A DNA stretch of 64,000 nucleotides, taken from Caballeronia cordobensis. GTDB lineage: Bacteria; Pseudomonadota; Gammaproteobacteria; Burkholderiales; Burkholderiaceae. The stretch spans positions 146,374 through 210,373 of the forward strand of contig NZ_FCNY02000013.1 in the NCBI RefSeq assembly GCF_001544575.2. The letters are read 5' to 3'. Positions 59,002 to 64,000 of this stretch are shown here, in pieces. Each line of letters begins with the position of its first letter. The stretch's first letter is position 1. The translations under genes and the position numbers were made by a program. The notes under the pieces are model-generated. The model saw only the letters and a list, made by a program, of their open reading frames with translations. It was not told where the DNA came from and made no database searches.

Positions 59002-59984
59002 TATTTACGGCCCTCCCCGCGTTCCATGCGAATCAGCATGATCTTCGAAATCGCGAGCACGAAGAACGTGATCACGAACAGAATGAGACCGAGTTCCATC
59101 AGCGCGGACGTATGCAGGCCCGGGCTCGCTTCCGCGAATTCGTTCGCGAGCGCGGAGGTGATGCTGTTGCCGGGCGAGAACAGCGAGACGTTGTCGAGCA
59201 GATTCGTGTTGCCGATGACGAACGTGACGGCCATCGTTTCGCCGAGCGCGCGGCCGAGGCCGAGCATGACGCCGCCGATCACGCCGGCGCGCGTATAGGG
59301 CAGCACGATCTTCCACATCACTTCCCACGTCGTGCAGCCGATGCCGTACGCCGATTCCTTCAGCAGCACGGGCGTGACTTCGAACACGTCGCGCATCACG
59401 GAGGCGATATACGGGATGATCATGATCGCGAGAATCACGCCCGCGCACAGAATGCCGATGCCGATCGGCGCGCCCTGAAAGAACATGCCGATGACGGGCA
59501 CGTCGCCGAGCAAATGGCCGAGCGGCTTCTCGAAGTATTCCGCGAAGATCGGCGCGAACACGAGCAGGCCCCACATGCCGTACACGATCGACGGAATCGC
59601 CGCGAGCAGTTCGATCGCGACGCCGAGCGGACGGCGCAGCCACGCGGGCGAGAGTTCCGTCAGAAACAGCGCGATGCCGAAGCTCACCGGCACGGCGATG
59701 ATAAGCGCGATGATCGAGGTCGCGATCGTGCCGTAGATCGGCACCAGCGCGCCGAAGCTCTCGCTGGGTGGATCCCACTCCGCGCGCCAGAGAAACGAAA
59801 GCCCGAATTTGTGGATGGTCGGCAGCGACGCGATGAGCAGCGAAACGATGATGCCGCCAAGCAGAAGCAGCGTGATGACGGCCGCAAGCCGCGTCACGCC
59901 GCCGAAAACGATGTCGCCGATACGGCTCGGCGCGCGCTGTGTATGCGCCGCCGGCACCGCCGACGAAAGATTGATGTCCGACAT
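59001..59984 (-). CDS. pstC: Phosphate ABC transporter permease PstC
   Basis: 327 residues with about six membrane segments. The PstC periplasmic loop region (SFLWRAEWDPPSESFGALVPIYG) is near 62-84, and the binding-protein-dependent permease motif LLKESAYGIGCTTWEVMWKIV near 203-223. Separated from pstS by 129 bp that include a GC-rich stem-loop. No full terminator there, so operon continuity is expected. Confidence 0.94.
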   Translation of the reverse strand: MSDINLSSAVPAAHTQRAPSRIGDIVFGGVTRLAAVITLLLLGGIIVSLLIASLPTIHKFGLSFLWRAEWDPPSESFGALVPIYGTIATSIIALIIAVPVSFGIALFLTELSPAWLRRPLGVAIELLAAIPSIVYGMWGLLVFAPIFAEYFEKPLGHLLGDVPVIGMFFQGAPIGIGILCAGVILAIMIIPYIASVMRDVFEVTPVLLKESAYGIGCTTWEVMWKIVLPYTRAGVIGGVMLGLGRALGETMAVTFVIGNTNLLDNVSLFSPGNSITSALANEFAEASPGLHTSALMELGLILFVITFFVLAISKIMLIRMERGEGRK

Positions 59985-60012
59985 GGGAGCCTTGGTTTCG
60001 CTACGTGTCAGA

Positions 60013-60043
60013 CCGCGCGGCGAACCTTGGGCTCGCCGCGCGG
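60013..60043 (-). terminator. Stem-loop between pstS and pstC (attenuator-like)
   Basis: A perfect 11-bp stem CCGCGCGGCGA/TCGCCGCGCGG with a nine-base loop, without a U tract. Likely protects pstS mRNA or reduces read-through, giving more binding protein than permease. Confidence 0.55.
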
Positions 60044-60113
60044 CTTGCTTTCTCTGCTTTGCTGTCCCTCGAATCGATAGCTTAGGACAGTTTGAAACGA
60101 CTGCTTGCCGCGC

Positions 60114-61145
60114 TTATTCCGCGACCGACTTGCCCGAAGCGTCCTTCACCTTCGCCTTCCATTGCGTCTTGATTTCGGCAACGACCGAATCCGGCAGCGA
60201 GATGTAGTCCAGATCGTTCGCAGCCTGATTGCCGTTCTTGAACGCCCAGTCGAAGAACTTGAGCGTTTCCGAACCTTGCTGCGGCTTCTCTTGCGTCGCG
60301 TGCAGCAGGACGAAGGTCGCGCCGACGATCGGCCATGCGTTCTGGCCCGGCTCGTTCGTCAGGATCTGATAGAACGACTTCGACCAGTCCGCGCCCGCGG
60401 CAGCGGCCTTGAACGTGTCGGTCTTCGGCTCGACGACGGTGCCGGCCGCGTTCTTCAGGCCGACGTAGGTCATCTTGTTCTGCTTCGCGTACGCCCACTC
60501 CACGTAGCCGATCGCGCCCGGCAGACGCTGCACGAAGGCCGCGACGCCGTCGTTGCCCTTGCCGCCCGTGCCCGTCGGCCAGTTGACGGTCGAGCCTTCG
60601 CCGACCTTCGACTTCCACTCCGTGTTGACCTTCGACAGATAGTTCGTCCAGATGAAGCTCGTGCCCGAACCGTCGGCGCGGCGCACCACGGCAATGTCCG
60701 TATCCGGCAGCTTGACCTTCGGGTTCAGCGCGGCGATCGCCGGGTCGTTCCACTTCTTGATCTTGCCGAGGTAGATGTCGCCGAGCACCTGGCCCGACAG
60801 CGTCACTTCACCCGCCTTCACGCCCGGCACGTTGATCACCGGCACCACGCCGCCGACCACCGTCGGGAACTGGAACAGGCCGTCCTTCGCGAGTTCGTCG
60901 TCTTTCAGCGGAGCGTCGGAGCCCGCGAAATCCACGGTCTTCGCGATGATCTGCTTGATACCGCCCGACGAGCCGATGCCTTGGTAGTTGACCTTGCCGC
61001 CGCCGTTTTTCTGGTAGGCGTCTGCCCACTTGGTGTAGATCGGGGCTGCGAAGGTACTACCCGCGCCGGTGATGTCGGCTGCTTGCGCGGAGATGGCGAA
61101 CACGGCGCCAATCAGGCCGGCCAGCGCGGTTTGCATCAATTTCAT
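60114..61145 (-). CDS. pstS: Periplasmic phosphate-binding protein
   Basis: 343 residues; signal peptide 1-22 (AISAQA). Type II binding protein with the phosphate-contact motifs GAGSTFAAPIYTKWADAY near 27-44, GIGSSGGIKQI near 56-66, DFAGSDAPL near 72-80, and RADGSGTSFIWTNYLS near 156-171. GGAGG lies five to seven bases before the ATG. A Pho box precedes it. First gene of pstSCAB-phoU-phoBR. The N-terminal leader is normal and no lipobox is present, so it is soluble in the periplasm. Confidence 0.96.
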   Translation of the reverse strand: MKLMQTALAGLIGAVFAISAQAADITGAGSTFAAPIYTKWADAYQKNGGGKVNYQGIGSSGGIKQIIAKTVDFAGSDAPLKDDELAKDGLFQFPTVVGGVVPVINVPGVKAGEVTLSGQVLGDIYLGKIKKWNDPAIAALNPKVKLPDTDIAVVRRADGSGTSFIWTNYLSKVNTEWKSKVGEGSTVNWPTGTGGKGNDGVAAFVQRLPGAIGYVEWAYAKQNKMTYVGLKNAAGTVVEPKTDTFKAAAAGADWSKSFYQILTNEPGQNAWPIVGATFVLLHATQEKPQQGSETLKFFDWAFKNGNQAANDLDYISLPDSVVAEIKTQWKAKVKDASGKSVAE

Positions 61146-61203
61146 TCTTAACCTCCAGGGTTGTGAGCGTGTGAGACGACACCGCGAAATATAGGAGGAG
61201 TCT

Positions 61204-61221
61204 GTGACAGTAATATGACTA
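61204..61221 (-). promoter_or_regulatory. Pho box upstream of pstS
   Basis: On the minus strand TAGTCAT-ATTA-CTGTCAC: two heptamers 11 bp apart, the second a perfect consensus half-site. The box ends 58 bp before the pstS ATG, consistent with activation by PhoB~P. A third weaker repeat may lie just upstream. Confidence 0.8.
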
Positions 61222-61298
61222 ATCGTGAAGCAAACATGTCAGTTTTCTTACGCGCCGAAAGTTTGATCACAGCGGCTTTGTCAAGCGCCCGACGCAAA

Positions 61299-61325
61299 TA
61301 AAAAAGCGGGCCGAAGCCCGCTTTT
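61299..61325 (-). terminator. Terminator of the folP-glmM operon
   Basis: On the minus strand AAAAGCGGGCTTCGGCCCGCTTTTTTAT: stem AAGCGGGC/GCCCGCTT with a UUCG-type loop and a long U tract, 30 bp past the glmM stop. Confidence 0.88.
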
Positions 61326-61354
61326 AGCGAAGTGACGAGAAATTCAGTAAACGC

Positions 61355-62716
61355 CTACGAAGTCGCTTCTTTTACGACCTGCGCAATCGTTTCCGCGTAC
61401 TGAACCGCATCCTTTTGCGCCGACGCTTCTACCATCACGCGCAGAACCGGCTCAGTTCCCGACGCGCGAATCAAGACCCGGCCGTGCGATTGGAGGGAAC
61501 GCTCGGCTTGCTCGACCGCGCGGCGAATCGCGTCGCTGGCTTTCCAGTCCGCGCCTGCATTCATGCGCACGTTGATCAGCTTCTGCGGGAAAAGGCTCAC
61601 ACCGTCGAGCAGTTGATCGAGCGATTTGCCGCTGCGCTGGATCGCCGCGAGCACCAGAAGCGCCGAGACGATGCCGTCGCCGGTCGAATGACGGTCGAGC
61701 GACAGAATGTGGCCGGAGCCTTCCGCGCCCAGTTGCCAGCCGTTCTCGCGCAGTTTCTCGAGCACGTAGCGGTCGCCGACGGCCGCGCGCACGAACTGCA
61801 CGCCGACCTCTTTCAGCGCCACTTCCACGGCCATGTTGGTCATCAGCGTGCCGACCGCGCCGTCCACCTTGCCGTCGGTCGCGATGCGATCCTTCACCAG
61901 CACGTACAGCAACTCGTCGCCGTTATACAACCGGCCCGTCGAATCGACGATCTGCAGACGATCGGCGTCGCCGTCCAGCGCGATGCCGATGTCGGCCTTG
62001 TGCTCCACCACGGCGCGCACGAGCGCATCGGGCGCGGTCGCGCCGACGCCGTCGTTGATATTGAAGCCGTTCGGCGAGACGCCGATCGACACCACTTCCG
62101 CGCCCAGTTCGTGAAAGACGTGCGGCGCGACGTCATAGGCGGCGCCGTGCGCGCAGTCCACCACGAGCTTCAGGCCGCGCAAGTCGAAATTCGCGGGAAA
62201 CGTGCTCTTGCAGAACTCGATGTAACGGCCGCCCGCATCGTCGAGGCGCCGCGCCTTGCCGAGTTGCTCGGAAGGCGCGCACTCCATCGGCAGTTCGAGC
62301 TGGCGCTCGATTTCAAGCTCGACTTCGTCGGGCAGCTTGTTGCCGTCGGCGGAGAAGAATTTGATGCCGTTGTCGTTGTAGGGATTGTGCGACGCGCTGA
62401 TCACCACGCCCGCCGACAGCCGCAGCGCGCGCGTGAGGTAGGCGACGCCCGGCGTCGGCATCGGGCCGGCCAGCATCACGTCGACGCCCGCCGCCGAAAA
62501 GCCCGACTCCAGCGCCGCTTCCAGCATGTAGCCGGACACGCGCGTGTCCTTGCCGATCAGCACCGTCGGCCGATTGCCCTTTTTCTGCAGCGCGCGATCC
62601 GCGCCCGCGAGCACCTTGCCCGCGGCGTAGCCGAGCCGAAGTACGAAATCCGGCGTGATCGGCGCGACGCCGACGCGCCCACGGATGCCGTCCGTTCCAA
62701 AATATTGACGTGCCAT
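61355..62716 (-). CDS. glmM: Phosphoglucosamine mutase
   Basis: Converts glucosamine-6-P to glucosamine-1-P for UDP-GlcNAc synthesis. 453 residues of the alpha-D-phosphohexomutase fold. YFGTDGIRG is at the N-terminus, catalytic phospho-Ser109 in ISASHNPYNDNG, the metal loop DGDADR near 248-253, the sugar-binding GSGHI near 332, and a C-terminal phosphate-binding RASGTEPVLRVMVE near 420. Follows folP on the same strand with a 120-bp gap. Start at ATG 62716. Confidence 0.96.
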   Translation of the reverse strand: MARQYFGTDGIRGRVGVAPITPDFVLRLGYAAGKVLAGADRALQKKGNRPTVLIGKDTRVSGYMLEAALESGFSAAGVDVMLAGPMPTPGVAYLTRALRLSAGVVISASHNPYNDNGIKFFSADGNKLPDEVELEIERQLELPMECAPSEQLGKARRLDDAGGRYIEFCKSTFPANFDLRGLKLVVDCAHGAAYDVAPHVFHELGAEVVSIGVSPNGFNINDGVGATAPDALVRAVVEHKADIGIALDGDADRLQIVDSTGRLYNGDELLYVLVKDRIATDGKVDGAVGTLMTNMAVEVALKEVGVQFVRAAVGDRYVLEKLRENGWQLGAEGSGHILSLDRHSTGDGIVSALLVLAAIQRSGKSLDQLLDGVSLFPQKLINVRMNAGADWKASDAIRRAVEQAERSLQSHGRVLIRASGTEPVLRVMVEASAQKDAVQYAETIAQVVKEATS

Positions 62717-62836
62717 TATTGCTTGCCCTCCTCGCGGGACATATGGCTGCGGTTATCGATCCGCGACATAGTGTTGATGATAGTTATATTGGCGCGCGCG
62801 GCCTGCGCCGGAAGACCTCTCCAATGGCGCCAAGGC

Positions 62837-63721
62837 TCAATGATGCCCATTCGCGGCGGCTTCTTTTGTTGCTTGCCAGACCTTCAGCGCATCGACGGTT
62901 TCGGCGACGTCGTGCACGCGGATGATCGCCGCGCCCCGCTCCGCCGCGCAGACCGCGGCGGCGACGCTCGCCGCGAGCCGCTCGCCCGCGCCGCGTCCGG
63001 TGACGGCGCCGAGCATCGATTTGCGCGACATGCCCGCGAGCAGCGGGAAGGCTGCTCCGGCCGGCTGGGTCGCGGCGAGATGCGCGAGCAACTGGTAATT
63101 GTGCTCGACGGTCTTGCCGAAACCATAGCCCGGATCGAGACTGATGCGCGCCGCGCTCACGCCGCCCTGCGTCAGCGTGGTCACGCGTTCAGCGAAGAAC
63201 GCACGGATCTCGGCGACGACATCTTCGTACATCGGCTCGTGCAGTTGCATCGTCTGCGGCTCGCCGAGCATGTGCATCACGCAGAGGCCGCAGTTGCTGT
63301 TCTTGACGACGTCGAGCGCGCCTTCCCGGCGAAAGCCCCAGATGTCGTTGATCATGTCCGCGCCGGCGTCGAGCACGGCGCGCATGACCGCCGGCTTGTA
63401 CGTATCGACGGAAAGCGGCGCACGGACGTCACGCAACGCCTCGACGATCGGCACGACGCGCTCCAACTCCTCGTCCAGCGGGACAGGCGGCGCGCCGGGA
63501 CGCGTGGACTCGCCGCCGATATCGATCATGTCGGCGCCGTCGGCGAGCATCTGCTCGGCGCGCGCAAGCGCGGCATCGCGAGCGATGAACCGGCCGCCAT
63601 CCGAAAAGGAATCCGGCGTGACGTTGAGGATGCCCATGACGAGCGGGCGTTCGAAGGTCAGCGTGAAGCGGCCGCACTGAAGCGGTGCTGCTGAAAACGG
63701 GGATGAGGTCGAAGTGGTCAA
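62837..63721 (-). CDS. folP: Dihydropteroate synthase
   Basis: Condenses p-aminobenzoate with a pterin pyrophosphate in folate synthesis; the sulfonamide target. 294 residues. MGILNVTPDSFSDGG near 29-43, GADMIDIGGESTRPGA near 62-77, DPGYGFGKTVEHNYQLL near 196-212, and SRKSMLGAVTG near 231-241 are the conserved loops. The start codon appears to be TTG at 63721 with no clear ribosome site, so the true N-terminus may be shorter, though homology to the first ~25 residues is expected. Sits between ftsH and glmM as in related genomes. Confidence 0.93.
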   Translation of the reverse strand: MTTSTSSPFSAAPLQCGRFTLTFERPLVMGILNVTPDSFSDGGRFIARDAALARAEQMLADGADMIDIGGESTRPGAPPVPLDEELERVVPIVEALRDVRAPLSVDTYKPAVMRAVLDAGADMINDIWGFRREGALDVVKNSNCGLCVMHMLGEPQTMQLHEPMYEDVVAEIRAFFAERVTTLTQGGVSAARISLDPGYGFGKTVEHNYQLLAHLAATQPAGAAFPLLAGMSRKSMLGAVTGRGAGERLAASVAAAVCAAERGAAIIRVHDVAETVDALKVWQATKEAAANGHH

Positions 63722-63832
63722 GCGAGTCGAACGAATGAAGGAATGGGCTGGACGGGGAGATCGTCTGGCATAGCGAGCGCCGTGCGCTACGTGCCGTTCA
63801 GCATCTCATTAAAACCGGGCCCTGAATGGAAA

Positions 63833-63863
63833 ATGGGCCGGCGTGCAATGCACACCGGCCCAT
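63833..63863 (-). terminator. Hairpin downstream of ftsH
   Basis: Stem ATGGGCCGG/CCGGCCCAT extended to about 13 bp, followed on the minus strand by TTTTCC, 18 bp past the ftsH stop. A moderate terminator or attenuator before folP. Confidence 0.65.
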
Positions 63864-63880
63864 GAACGAACGCGGAAAAC

Positions 63881-64000
63881 TCAGGCCGTTGCCGGCGCGT
63901 TGCCCGGCTTGACCTCGGTACCGCTGCTGCCACCCGAAGGCGTATCGCCCGACGGCGGCGGCATGTTCTTCGGCGGACGCGGCGGACGATCCGCCATGAT
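63881..64000 (-). CDS. ftsH: FtsH protease, C-terminal tail only (runs off the window)
   Basis: 39 codons ending in a Pro/Gly/Ser-rich tail (RPPRPPKNMPPPSGDTPSGG, then SSGTEVKPGNAPATA). Identification rests on this typical disordered C-terminus and on the ftsH-folP-glmM gene order known in this and related groups; the AAA and protease domains lie outside the window. Confidence 0.75.
   Translation of the reverse strand: MMADRPPRPPKNMPPPSGDTPSGGSSGTEVKPGNAPATA

Noticed and set aside
1..64000. CRISPR arrays, prophage genes, integrases or IS transposases
   Set aside because: I found no regularly spaced repeats and no frame resembling a transposase, integrase or phage structural gene; the only phage-like trace is the Gp49-type toxin remnant.

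Overview
This 64 kb window is GC-rich chromosomal DNA from a betaproteobacterium of the Burkholderiaceae, most likely Paraburkholderia, Caballeronia or a close relative. The grounds are protein-level resemblance across many housekeeping genes, the gene order ftsH-folP-glmM-pstSCAB-phoU-phoBR next to ppk1 and ppx, the compact ATGA-coupled operons, and a myo-inositol cluster containing an IolC-DUF2090 fusion. There is no phage, plasmid or CRISPR. Most of the window is core genome with a few accessory insertions.

Layout. 1-2.2 kb: the 5' part of prpE (propionyl-CoA synthetase), then an unrecognised two-gene operon under an almost ideal Fur box. 2.2-9.7 kb: uvrD-mtnN, valS, galU and tusA. 9.7-10.4 kb: a small scar holding a broken HigB-like toxin, an intact HigA-like antitoxin and a remnant of a Gfo/Idh oxidoreductase gene, bracketed by a 36-bp direct repeat. 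10.4-22.8 kb: a myo-inositol island. It has two dehydrogenases and an RpiR regulator on the minus strand; diverging from them are a three-gene sugar ABC transporter and iolC(J)-iolD, then a 0.55-kb inverted-repeat element, then iolE-iolB. 22.8-26.7 kb: livFGMH with a thioesterase at the head of the operon. 26.7-36.6 kb: threonine aldolase, alaS, a class III CoA-transferase, glnS, an amino-acid binding protein, a Nudix hydrolase and small secreted proteins. 36.7-43.7 kb: a di-haem peroxidase, an AcpA-type phosphoesterase, and a GntR-controlled amidohydrolase/MFS pair. 43.9-49.8 kb: tRNA-Arg, uppP, several very small genes, an aldose epimerase, an NlpD-like protein, tRNA-Pro, sixA and an OlsB-like acyltransferase. 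49.8-64 kb: the phosphate block, with ppx and ppk1 divergent, a second copy of the inverted-repeat element, phoR-phoB-phoU-pstB-pstA-pstC-pstS, then glmM, folP and the tail of ftsH.

How the parts work together. The inositol genes cover uptake and the steps from myo-inositol to the aldolase products; iolA is not in the window. The phosphate genes form a Pho regulon (sensing, uptake, polyphosphate synthesis and breakdown), and Pho-box-like repeats precede both pstS and ppk1.

The least explained feature is the pair of ~0.55-0.6 kb elements at about 20.5-21.05 kb and 53.76-54.36 kb. They have ~190-bp terminal inverted repeats and their cores lie in opposite orientation. On each side, the DNA strand that runs 5' to 3' into the element is enriched in G+T for several hundred bases, even through coding sequence. 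I do not recognise the family, and the symmetric composition flip is the observation I would follow first.
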